A DNA stretch of 64,000 nt. It comes from Gammaproteobacteria bacterium 45_16_T64 (GTDB taxonomy: Bacteria; Pseudomonadota; Gammaproteobacteria; Pseudomonadales; Ketobacteraceae). Positions 8,573 through 16,755 of the stretch are shown one piece after another. The stretch lies in assembly GCA_002162955.1 (NCBI GenBank), contig MABD01000052.1:16647-80646 (forward strand), in the 5' to 3' direction. Every line of letters begins with the position of its first letter. Within the stretch, counting starts at the first letter, position 1. Both the position numbers and the translations under genes were made by a program. Under the pieces are notes generated by a model. That model had not been told where the DNA came from. It worked only from the letters and a program-made list of their open reading frames with translations, and did no database searches.

Positions 8573-9534
8573 TGAAATATTCAATTATCATCCCCTGTTT
8601 TAATGAAGCCCATGTGTTATCTAAGACGTTGGACAGCATCCAACGCGTTATGGTCAATCGAAGCGACGTCGAAATCTTGCTGATGGATAACGGTTCGACC
8701 GATGGTTCTCAAGCATTAGCCTTAGGCTGTGGTGCCATCGTAATAGAGACGCCTAATGTACGAATATCGGCGCTGCGCAATTTGGGTGCAAAAAGCGCCC
8801 GTGGTCGTTACTTGCTGTTTCTCGATGCAGATATCGCGGTTGCGACTGATTGGCTGAATCGTTTAGATCAATATACTGACCCGGATAATCAGGCTGACAC
8901 GGCCGATGTGGTTGGATTTGTTGATGATGTTCCGGCAACGGCTCCTTGGTATGCGAAAATATGGGGGTTACGCGCATCGGCTCGACGTCATCGATTAATG
9001 GAAATAGATAGTTTGCCGGGACGGAATATATTTGTGGATAGACCCTGGTTTGAAAAGGTCAACGGATTTAGCGAAACCTTGATTACGGGCGAAGACAAAG
9101 ATTTTGTGATGCGACTTAAGAAAGCGGGGGCTAAAGTACTATCAGACCCCAGTGTGGATATGACGCATCTTGGGTACGAGCGCACATTTCAAGAATGGGT
9201 GAGAAAAGAATACTGGCGACAGCATTCCCATGTCGCCTTGATTAAGGGGCAGGGGATGAGTTTACGACTATTGCGGTTCCCTATTATTGCCATGAGTCAT
9301 GTACTGCTGGCGCTTATCATTCTGGGTAGCGTTATCACGTCACAGACAGGTATTGCTTTGGGGTTGTTGGTTGTTTCTTTAGTGCCAAGCCTACTGTTGA
9401 GTATCAAGAGTTCGGTGAGTCGTTTTCCCGTAGGAAGAATGTTGCAGTTTACCTTGTTGTATTGGCTCCGCTTTCATGTGGCGGGCTGGTCAGTGGTTAT
9501 AGAACTAATTGAAAGAAAATCGATTGAGGCATAA
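8572..9534 (+). CDS. Glycosyltransferase family 2 with C-terminal membrane segments
   Basis: The 320-residue protein starts directly with a GT-A fold: IIIPCFNEA near residues 4-12, DNGSTDGS in the nucleotide-binding loop, and the metal-binding DAD at FLDADIAV. GEDKDFVMRL near residue 173 supplies the catalytic-base region. Two hydrophobic helices between about 235 and 285 anchor it to the inner membrane. It should transfer a sugar to the growing lipid-linked EPS unit. Start and stop are tightly coupled to both neighbours (a TAATG overlap upstream, and the next ATG immediately after the stop). Donor sugar unknown. Confidence 0.92.
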   Translation: MKYSIIIPCFNEAHVLSKTLDSIQRVMVNRSDVEILLMDNGSTDGSQALALGCGAIVIETPNVRISALRNLGAKSARGRYLLFLDADIAVATDWLNRLDQYTDPDNQADTADVVGFVDDVPATAPWYAKIWGLRASARRHRLMEIDSLPGRNIFVDRPWFEKVNGFSETLITGEDKDFVMRLKKAGAKVLSDPSVDMTHLGYERTFQEWVRKEYWRQHSHVALIKGQGMSLRLLRFPIIAMSHVLLALIILGSVITSQTGIALGLLVVSLVPSLLLSIKSSVSRFPVGRMLQFTLLYWLRFHVAGWSVVIELIERKSIEA

Positions 9535-10680
9535 ATGATGGAAGTACTATTTTTTACACTGGTGTTTGTTTGTTTTTACGGGTATGTGGGATATCCCGCG
9601 TTACTGTTTGTAGTGACCCGATTTACATCGCGCTACCAATCAATTCCGCAATCTACCGAAGATGGCCCCACGGTGAGTATTCTGGTGGCCGCTTATAATG
9701 AGGAAGATTATATTTCTACCAAGATAGATTCACTGTTGAGTCAAACCTATCCTGAGGATAAATTTGACGTGTGGGTGTTAAGCGATGGCTCCAGCGATAA
9801 GACGGGAGACATCGTAAAAGGCTATAACAACCCTAGAATTAGGTTGTTAGATTTGCCTCGAGGAGGAAAAGCTACCGCCCTTAATGCTGGAGTAAAAGCG
9901 TCCAGTAACGATATCGTGGTGTTCAGTGATGCTGATAACGAGTGGACTCAAGATACGTTGATGCGTCTTATTTCCCCTTTTACGATGAAAACAGTGGGTG
10001 CGGTGTCAGGGCATTTAAGTATTCGGAAAACATCGAAGCATTTGGGTATGGGTGATCGACTATATCGTCAATATGAAGCCTTTATTCGAAATTGCGAAAC
10101 TAAGTTGGGCAATGCGGTATCAGCAGACGGCGGCATATTTGCAATTCGACGTGAGCTGTTTGATGAGATACCCCAGGACGTCACCGATGATTTTTATATC
10201 AGTACCGGCGCTATCGTGAAAGGTACTTCGTTGATCTATCAGGGATCAGCCATTGCTTATGATGACGGTGTCGATAAGGCCAAAAACCAAATGCGTCGGC
10301 GTATCCGAGTGACCGTTCGTGGTATGACTAGTTTATGGCGCCGGAAACAGCTGTTTAATCCGTTGCGCTACGGTATCTATTCACTATGCCTACTTAGTCA
10401 TAAGCTAATCCGACGCTTTGTTCCGTTCTTTGCCTTACTGCTATTGCCTGTTAACGCATTATTAATAGGGCAAGGAGAGATATACAATGCACTATTCGCT
10501 GTGCAGTTAGCGTTTTATATCGGAGCGGTTGCAGGATTACTCGACGGCGGAAAGCGTTTACCTAAAATTTTCTCAATGGCTGGTTTCTTATTGTTAAGCA
10601 GTGCTGGGCTAGGATTTGGTATCATTCAATTTATCAAAGGTAAGCGATTTACCTTCTGGTCTCCGGAACAAAATCGCTAA
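9535..10680 (+). CDS. Membrane glycosyltransferase family 2 (processive-type signature)
   Basis: The 381-residue product has an N-terminal membrane helix (about residues 1-25), a cytoplasmic GT-A domain and three or four C-terminal helices. Motifs in order are VSILVAAYNEEDYI, LSDGSSDKT, VFSDADNEW, TDDFYIS and an arginine-rich MRRRIRVTVRG. This set resembles the D, DxD, TxD and QxxRW motifs of cellulose- or hyaluronan-synthase-like enzymes, although the last motif is not canonical. Without a BcsA-type PilZ domain and within a Wzx/Wzy operon, it more likely adds a single sugar than makes a homopolymer. Its TAA overlaps the next ATG by one base. Confidence 0.9.
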   Translation: MMEVLFFTLVFVCFYGYVGYPALLFVVTRFTSRYQSIPQSTEDGPTVSILVAAYNEEDYISTKIDSLLSQTYPEDKFDVWVLSDGSSDKTGDIVKGYNNPRIRLLDLPRGGKATALNAGVKASSNDIVVFSDADNEWTQDTLMRLISPFTMKTVGAVSGHLSIRKTSKHLGMGDRLYRQYEAFIRNCETKLGNAVSADGGIFAIRRELFDEIPQDVTDDFYISTGAIVKGTSLIYQGSAIAYDDGVDKAKNQMRRRIRVTVRGMTSLWRRKQLFNPLRYGIYSLCLLSHKLIRRFVPFFALLLLPVNALLIGQGEIYNALFAVQLAFYIGAVAGLLDGGKRLPKIFSMAGFLLLSSAGLGFGIIQFIKGKRFTFWSPEQNR

Positions 10681-11672
10681 TGCCAAGAAATATTGCAAAA
10701 GGAATGCTGGGTTATTTAAGCAAGTACTTGCTGGATAGACTACTGTTGCCAGGGAATTGTACGGTATTTACCTTTCATCGCGTATTGAGTGAGTCTGAAT
10801 ATGAAGCGGCAACGTTTCAACGCTCTATTGCCGTGAGTGATGTAGCGCTGAGGCAGTTCCTTGTGGGCGTGAAGTCGCGTTTTGAGATTATTTCATTGCA
10901 AGAAATGATAGATATACAGAACTCTGGTGAGTCGAAAGGGAAAAGGCCCTATGCTTGTATTACTTTCGATGATGGTTGGTACGATAACTATACTCATGCT
11001 TTCCCCATACTAAAGTCGCTGGAAGTACCGGCCACTATATTTTTGAGTAGTGACTATATTGATAGCGAGGCGGGCTTCTGGTGGCAAAATTTGGGTGATG
11101 CGCTGAGTTGCAATGACCTGACACAGTCGCAGGTAGATGCCATAAACCTGCTGCTTTGTCCCTTGGTGGGCCAAACCATTTATTCGGGTTGGAATGTCGA
11201 TAGGATTATCGAGGTCATCAAGGAGCAGCATTACGATGAAGCTATGGATATTACGCAAGCGGTATTGGATGTTGCGGGCCAGGTGCTTACATCCCATGGG
11301 CTTAGCTGGGCTAATTGTGTTGAAATGTCGAACCATCATATCAGTTTTGGCTCCCACACGATGACGCATCCTCGCCTAAGTCTGCTTTCATCTAAGGAAC
11401 TCGACGACGAGCTACGCTGCTCAAAGTCATCAATAAAAGCCAAGGGGTTACGCTATGTGAATGCTATTTGCTACCCTTATGGGGATTCCGATAAAAATGT
11501 CTGGAGTATCGCGGGGAAGTACTATGATATAGGTCTATCTACCGCGTTAGGATTGCAACCTTTGAGTGAGAAGTCGTGTTTGAATATACCGAGAGTGAAT
11601 GTATCCAATATTTTGGCGTTACATTCTAGCCGACTGAATTACCGTTTGCTCCGTGCATCCTTAAAAAGGTAG
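10680..11672 (+). CDS. Polysaccharide deacetylase family protein
   Basis: The 330-residue protein has the NodB-homology motifs of carbohydrate esterase family 4: FTFHRV near residue 28, ITFDDGWYDN near 97 with the catalytic and metal aspartates, FGSHTMTHPRLS with the H-x3-H metal ligands near 222-226, and CYPYGD later. No signal peptide is evident. Related enzymes in EPS operons deacetylate an amino sugar of the precursor or polymer. This is the second deacetylase of the locus after the one at the left edge, so two acyl-editing steps are possible. Translation is coupled to the upstream gene through TAATG. Confidence 0.88.
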   Translation: MPRNIAKGMLGYLSKYLLDRLLLPGNCTVFTFHRVLSESEYEAATFQRSIAVSDVALRQFLVGVKSRFEIISLQEMIDIQNSGESKGKRPYACITFDDGWYDNYTHAFPILKSLEVPATIFLSSDYIDSEAGFWWQNLGDALSCNDLTQSQVDAINLLLCPLVGQTIYSGWNVDRIIEVIKEQHYDEAMDITQAVLDVAGQVLTSHGLSWANCVEMSNHHISFGSHTMTHPRLSLLSSKELDDELRCSKSSIKAKGLRYVNAICYPYGDSDKNVWSIAGKYYDIGLSTALGLQPLSEKSCLNIPRVNVSNILALHSSRLNYRLLRASLKR

Positions 11673-11689
11673 GTGGTAGGAAGACAGCG

Positions 11690-13018
11690 ATGAGAGACCT
11701 TAATGTGGACCAAAGTACAGAAGAAAAACAACAGGTCTTTGCCAAACAATTTGGTCAAAGTTTAGCGACAAAAATTGCGATGATATTTCTGCGGCTGGTG
11801 AGAAACGCTATTCTTGCACGGGCGCTAGGCCCAGCGGACCGAGGGTTGTTCTCGCTTATTACTAGTCTGCCAGAGCTTATCATGAGTGCAGGAAATGCGG
11901 GCATCAGCAATGCCGCAGCATATCAAACCGCTAAAAATAGCTCCGGATTTCGTGGCATATTAGGTAACACCAATTTACTCATGCTTTTTATAAGTATCGT
12001 GTTGGTTTTAGCAAGTTTCTATTTGGTTCAGCAGCCATGGTTAGTGAACGATCAGGCGGATGCCATTGCTAACTTTAGTTATTTTATCGCTTTTGCGATT
12101 CCACTGATGTTATTAAAAGCGGTTAATATTAACCTGCTAAATGTATTACACCGAATTTCCCAAGTAAATCTGACCAGCTTGCTAGAATCCCTTTCGCCGC
12201 TGTTACTATTTCTTGTTTTATGGTGGGGGTTTTCACTTGATCCGTTGATTGCTGCAACCTGGGCCTGGTTCTCTTCACTATTAATATTAGCGATACTAAC
12301 CCTTGTCCAGTTGAAGCAGGGGTTTCCTATTCGATGGAATAGATCTACCCAAAAAGCGCTGTTGAGTTATGGCTATCGTGGACATTTTGATACGCTATTT
12401 CAAAAGCTGCTATTACGTATCGATTTTCTTTTTGTCAGTAGCTATATCGGTACTGAAGCCTTAGGTTACTACGCAATGGCAACTGCTGCGGCTGAACTAT
12501 TGCTAACTATACCTAATTCGTTATCGGTACCTTTATTTTCTTTCTTTATGAGAAAGGGCAGCGGAGATAAGGATAATGTCACTCCGCTCGTTCTTAGGGT
12601 TATGACATCAGTCATGGTGCTATCGGCATTACTATTTGCCGTTACCGGAAAACTCTTGATTTGGGTATTGTTTGGAGAAGCCTATCTTCCAGGTTATGAA
12701 CCCCTATTACTATTGTTACCAGGGATTGTATTTCTAAGTTACTGCAGCTTGGTCCGGTTAGACTTGTTGGGTCGTAATAAGCCGGGGGCCGTATCGCTTA
12801 TATCTGGTTTGGCGGTACTCATCAATATTCTATTAAACCTGCTATTAGTATCTGATTATGGTGTGGCTGGTGTGGCAGTCTCTTCTAGCTTTGCATATCT
12901 GATCGCAGCACTTGGCTTGCATGGAGTGCATAGAAAGTTAACCCGACTTACCTTGAGAGAAACACTGATTCTACGATCGGAAGATATCAGTTTGTTACTC
13001 ACATTTGTAAAGCGATAG
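11690..13018 (+). CDS. Wzx-type flippase (polysaccharide transporter, MOP superfamily)
   Basis: The 442-residue protein has about twelve membrane helices and the N-terminal signature of PST/MATE-like flippases (ARALGPADRGLFSL near residue 44). It should move undecaprenyl-linked repeat units across the inner membrane for polymerisation. A ribosome binding site (AGGA) precedes the ATG at 11690. With the polymerase at 7196, co-polymerase at 4510 and export lipoprotein at 3461, it completes a Wzx/Wzy pathway. The next gene begins only four bases after its stop. Confidence 0.9.
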   Translation: MRDLNVDQSTEEKQQVFAKQFGQSLATKIAMIFLRLVRNAILARALGPADRGLFSLITSLPELIMSAGNAGISNAAAYQTAKNSSGFRGILGNTNLLMLFISIVLVLASFYLVQQPWLVNDQADAIANFSYFIAFAIPLMLLKAVNINLLNVLHRISQVNLTSLLESLSPLLLFLVLWWGFSLDPLIAATWAWFSSLLILAILTLVQLKQGFPIRWNRSTQKALLSYGYRGHFDTLFQKLLLRIDFLFVSSYIGTEALGYYAMATAAAELLLTIPNSLSVPLFSFFMRKGSGDKDNVTPLVLRVMTSVMVLSALLFAVTGKLLIWVLFGEAYLPGYEPLLLLLPGIVFLSYCSLVRLDLLGRNKPGAVSLISGLAVLINILLNLLLVSDYGVAGVAVSSSFAYLIAALGLHGVHRKLTRLTLRETLILRSEDISLLLTFVKR

Positions 13019-13022
13019 GTAG

Positions 13023-14996
13023 ATGAAATTAATGATCAAAGCCCTGATTTTTGGATGCCTGTTATTATTATCGTCTTGTAGTAATTTGATCGCACAGACG
13101 ATTCCGAATATGCGTGATGGTGTGGTGTATCTGCGTAAGGGTGATCTCATGAAAGATGAGGTGGTGACGGTAAAGCTTGCCTGGTCGAATGCATGGATAG
13201 CCGATAGTCAAGAAGATCATGTTTTTTTACAGGCTCCCAATGGTGATCTGCTTAAAACCGTTAAAGTTAATAGTGCAACTAAGAACAATAGCGCGATTTT
13301 TAAACTCAATGAGCCGGGTGACTATCGAGTAGAGGTGGCTGGAGCCAGTTTTAGAAATTTTACACTCAGTACTCATAGTGCATTACCGATGGTGTTTGAA
13401 CCTGCGAAAATACATAAGTCCATCGCACTGCCACGGTCCGGTCGTATGTTTTTCAGTGTAAGGGCTCATCAACAGGCGTCGTTTTCCGCTAAACGTTATG
13501 GCAACCTTTCAGACTTTACCTTGTCATCCGTTACCGATGATCGACGCTATCAACTTAAGCTAAAAAAACACCGGCATTATTGGGAGCATGATACAGCCGT
13601 TATTCCGCAGTCTATTCGGGATGAGATATACCAAGTGAGCTGGTCAGGAGACGGTAAGGTCTCGTTCTGGCTGGATGGTGTGCCAAACCTATTTTCAACA
13701 AAGAAGTCAGGTTTGTTTGAGCCTCACTTGAGTGAAGGGAAAGCCTCGATCCAGATAACCGACACAATTGTCGGCCCAGTGCCATCAGTCGGCGCGGCGT
13801 TTCCCTTTGTTAATCCGCCTGAAGTCACATGGCCTGCGATTCGATCTTGGAATGTGGAGGCTGCGAATTACTATTTCTTTGCGGATGACTTAAAAGACAA
13901 TAAGCATCGGGATATTGCCTTCTTAGAAACTTATGAACAGCAATTGGGTATTAGAAAATCCAACTCTATTTTGGCAAATACGGGCAGAGATTCGGTATTG
14001 AAACCGACTAAAGATCATCGCAGTTTAATTATCGATTACCTTGAAAGCCGTCACAAACGCGGGTTACTTAACGATAACTATGTTGCGTTCGCAGACGAGC
14101 CCAATCTTAATTACAGCTCATACGATGAATTTGAAACCTATTTTGGCTATTTGGCCGCAGCCATAAAAAATAGCGATAATCCCTATGTTGCTCAAACCAA
14201 GCTCGCAGTGCCCCAAAGCTCTCGCTTTCTTCAGGGGCCAACACGTGATGGAGCGGCGGATCGTAAAGGTATTGTCTGGGCAGAGAAGTTAATTCAGCAA
14301 TATGGCCAGTGGATTGATGGCATATCTTGGCACGAATGGTTAGTGAGGGATTTAATCGATACACCTCGATACCATGAGGCGGTCGTGCAGGCAAATTTAT
14401 TAGCAAGAAAATATCAGGACAGATTAGGTAAAGACCCCGCGTTAATTATTGGTCAAACAAATGTTTCCAGTGGCGCATCCCTTAGCCCCTATGAGCAAGA
14501 GACATTTTTTGCTGCCTTGTGGTGGACCTCTGTGGTGATCCAAAGCAGTCAAGCAGGAAAGTTGGATCAGATCATGTGGTTTAAAGCAGCGGATGATCCT
14601 ATCTATAAAAAAGGAATGATCCGAGTGAATGCTAAAGGTGTTGAACATAAACCCGTTAGTCACGCGATGCATTTTATCACCGAAAATATGCTTCCTTGGG
14701 TCCTAGAGATTAAGAACAAACATCCTGAATTGGATATGTTAGCGACGTTATCGAAAGATAAGAAAAGAGTGTCTTTATTAGGTGTAAACAAAGGTAAGCG
14801 AGCGATAAAAATGAATGCCGTGCTGCCTTTTCTAGAGGGAAAAATAAAATTATCTAAGGTGACCGGGTTGAATGAGCAAGGAGAAACTGATCTTTCACTT
14901 CGGTTAACTCGCCTGGACGAAGGTAATAGACAGCTAGGCGGATTAATTCCCCAAGAAACACTATTTTCGGTGACCCTAACGGTTCAGTCGCAATAA
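13023..14996 (+). CDS. Lipoprotein with GH39-like (clan GH-A) domain
   Basis: The 657-residue product has a lipoprotein signal peptide (lipobox LSSC, Cys19), a beta-rich N-terminal part (about 25-240) and a probable TIM-barrel domain (about 260-560). The barrel carries FADEPNLNYSSYDEF, which resembles the acid/base NEP motif of GH39 enzymes such as PslG; Glu359 is the candidate residue. About 119 residues later, where GH39 has its nucleophile Glu, the sequence is IIGQTNVS with Gln478. If aligned correctly the nucleophile is replaced, so the protein could bind rather than cut polysaccharide. It closes the EPS operon, where hydrolase-like lipoproteins often trim or hold nascent polymer. Family assignment is by motif only. 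Confidence 0.6.
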   Translation: MKLMIKALIFGCLLLLSSCSNLIAQTIPNMRDGVVYLRKGDLMKDEVVTVKLAWSNAWIADSQEDHVFLQAPNGDLLKTVKVNSATKNNSAIFKLNEPGDYRVEVAGASFRNFTLSTHSALPMVFEPAKIHKSIALPRSGRMFFSVRAHQQASFSAKRYGNLSDFTLSSVTDDRRYQLKLKKHRHYWEHDTAVIPQSIRDEIYQVSWSGDGKVSFWLDGVPNLFSTKKSGLFEPHLSEGKASIQITDTIVGPVPSVGAAFPFVNPPEVTWPAIRSWNVEAANYYFFADDLKDNKHRDIAFLETYEQQLGIRKSNSILANTGRDSVLKPTKDHRSLIIDYLESRHKRGLLNDNYVAFADEPNLNYSSYDEFETYFGYLAAAIKNSDNPYVAQTKLAVPQSSRFLQGPTRDGAADRKGIVWAEKLIQQYGQWIDGISWHEWLVRDLIDTPRYHEAVVQANLLARKYQDRLGKDPALIIGQTNVSSGASLSPYEQETFFAALWWTSVVIQSSQAGKLDQIMWFKAADDPIYKKGMIRVNAKGVEHKPVSHAMHFITENMLPWVLEIKNKHPELDMLATLSKDKKRVSLLGVNKGKRAIKMNAVLPFLEGKIKLSKVTGLNEQGETDLSLRLTRLDEGNRQLGGLIPQETLFSVTLTVQSQ

Positions 14997-15024
14997 AAAG
15001 CCAACGGTATCGTTGGCTTTGGTT
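14997..15024. terminator. Bidirectional intrinsic terminator between convergent genes
   Basis: A perfect 10-base stem (14997-15006 with 15011-15020) encloses a four-base loop (GTAT). It has A-rich sequence on the left and T-rich sequence on the right, so it can end transcription of the EPS operon and of the opposing acyltransferase gene. Confidence 0.85.
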
Positions 15025-15035
15025 TACTGTTGAAA

Positions 15036-15716
15036 TTAGGTACGTTTTTTCTTTTGAAAGTGAGCGTAACGCTCGCCTTCGTAGGTTTCCGTTTTGTTCC
15101 ACTGTGATCTAAACAGTTGATGACAAGAAATAGATTTACCGGCTTCTTCCCACTTTATGTGAAACATAAAGCGCATCGATGCGCTATTTACCGAGGAAAC
15201 CGTAGCAATCAGTTCACGTTTGCCTTCACTAATCCAGTGGTCCCATCCTCGGTGTAGAATATTCGCACCGACTTGTGTGTTGCGATAAGGCTCTGCCACT
15301 TCCCCGGCAAACTGAAGCACCTGACCTGGAACTAACGTAAAGTTGTATTTAAGATAGTGCTCATCATAAAAATCCACATCGGAATACCAGATGATTCCAA
15401 TGATATCCCCTGTTTCTTCTTCATAAGCGGCAAATGATTTGCAGCCCAATGAGAATAAGTCGGTATAGTCCCCAATAAAGTGTGTGAAGTGGGTGTTGCA
15501 GGCGGGCATATCTTCCAAGGTAAATTCCTTGATCTGCCAACGCTTTGACACTCTGTATTTTTTTATCGCCACTGAAAGGTCACGTTTCAAAAATACAATG
15601 GTTTGATGTTTGTAAATGTACTTTCGAACGAACTTGTTGATGACAAGGAGGGTGAGGCCAATGAACCCTTTTTCTTTTAGGGCGTCTTTTACCTTAGTGA
15701 GTGAGGAGCTTGCCAT
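15036..15716 (-). CDS. GNAT-like N-acyltransferase of the EPS locus
   Basis: The 226-residue protein is convergent with the EPS operon and separated from it by a shared terminator. The middle and C-terminal parts look like a GNAT fold: a strand with GDIIGIIWYSDVDF, followed by a VAEPYRNTQVGANIL segment suited to the acyl-CoA pyrophosphate loop. An N-terminal helical stretch contains a weakly hydrophobic segment near residues 15-35. I infer that it acylates a sugar or precursor of the neighbouring polymer. No precise family was recognised; a stand-alone role unrelated to EPS is possible. Confidence 0.6.
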   Translation of the reverse strand: MASSSLTKVKDALKEKGFIGLTLLVINKFVRKYIYKHQTIVFLKRDLSVAIKKYRVSKRWQIKEFTLEDMPACNTHFTHFIGDYTDLFSLGCKSFAAYEEETGDIIGIIWYSDVDFYDEHYLKYNFTLVPGQVLQFAGEVAEPYRNTQVGANILHRGWDHWISEGKRELIATVSSVNSASMRFMFHIKWEEAGKSISCHQLFRSQWNKTETYEGERYAHFQKKKRT

Positions 15717-15735
15717 AGTGAATAATCCATTGCAT

Positions 15736-15776
15736 AAAAATTGAAAAAATAATGAGGCGTGATTTTAATACGCCTC
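15736..15776 (-). terminator. Intrinsic terminator after the SDR gene
   Basis: A seven-base stem (GAGGCGT at 15754-15760 with ACGCCTC at 15770-15776) has a nine-base loop. Read on the minus strand it is followed by a T-rich run (15753 down to 15736), as expected for termination of the gene that ends at 15860. Confidence 0.7.
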
Positions 15777-15859
15777 CTATCTTTGAGCAATGCGAGTTTG
15801 TAGGACAGTCGTAATCATTTGTTATCAATTGACTCCTTCACTTTTTGAAAAAGCATCAC

Positions 15860-16744
15860 CTAGTGTGACGCTTCCTGTTTAACCTTCGCCGCCAACGCCT
15901 TGCGATACAAATTACCCGCAAAAAACACCAACAATGATCTAGGTAAGAGTCGTGCCCCAAACACTTGAAATTTATTGATCCAGCCAGGTACATATAGCGC
16001 GTGGCGGGTTTTCATGGCCTGTATCGCCTCCGCTGCACATTGCTCAGGTGACTGTAAGACCGCGCTACCTTCAAACTGTGCATCTAAACCGCTGCTGTGG
16101 GTCATTTCAGTGGCAATGCCACCAGGAGAAAATACCGTGAGTGAGCAATCGTCATAGCGTAATTCCTCATTTAGTCCCAAGCCATAATGGGTGATAAATG
16201 CCTTAGATCCAGAATAAGCCGCTTGGTACGGTACTGGTAATAGCCCTGCTACGCTGCTTACGAGCATAATGCCGCCACTTTGTTGCTTCACCTGTAAATA
16301 AGGCAAATAATGCTCTACGGCTTTCACAATACCGGTGACATTGGTGGTTAATAGCTGCTGAAATTGTTGCCAAGGCAATTGCTGATGCTCACCAAAGTAG
16401 GTGATACCTGCATTCAGTATGACAGCATAAATATCACGATTTTCTATGCTTTTTTGAAACAGCATATCAATTTGGGTGAGGTCAGATAAATCTGCGGCGA
16501 TGGATTCGCACTTTATACCGTGTGTGCTTTCTAGCTGCTGCTTTAGCGCATCCAATTTGTCTAACCGGCGGGCCACTAATATCAGATTTGCCTGGTGTTT
16601 GGCCGCAAGACCGGTAGCAATGGCCTTACCTAAACCAGAAGAGGCGCCAGTGACCACGACCCAGCGCTGTGAAAAGTTCATATCATCACTGTGATATTCC
16701 TTAAGGATTCGTTTCAGTGCACTTCTCATGATGTTCTGTCCCAT
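15860..16744 (-). CDS. Short-chain dehydrogenase/reductase
   Basis: The 294-residue product is a classical SDR. VVVTGASSGLG near residues 28-38 binds NAD(P); NAG, SS and the YSGSK (Y-x3-K) catalytic set follow. A C-terminal hydrophobic and basic stretch resembles membrane-associated SDRs of the DHRS7 type. It starts 11 bases after the FAD-oxidoreductase stop on the same strand, so the two form an operon and may act in sequence on the same alcohol or ketone. In-frame ATGs at 16729 and at residue 22 (just before the Rossmann strand) are alternative starts. Substrate unknown. Confidence 0.88.
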   Translation of the reverse strand: MGQNIMRSALKRILKEYHSDDMNFSQRWVVVTGASSGLGKAIATGLAAKHQANLILVARRLDKLDALKQQLESTHGIKCESIAADLSDLTQIDMLFQKSIENRDIYAVILNAGITYFGEHQQLPWQQFQQLLTTNVTGIVKAVEHYLPYLQVKQQSGGIMLVSSVAGLLPVPYQAAYSGSKAFITHYGLGLNEELRYDDCSLTVFSPGGIATEMTHSSGLDAQFEGSAVLQSPEQCAAEAIQAMKTRHALYVPGWINKFQVFGARLLPRSLLVFFAGNLYRKALAAKVKQEASH

Positions 16745-16755
16745 GGTTTTGTACG

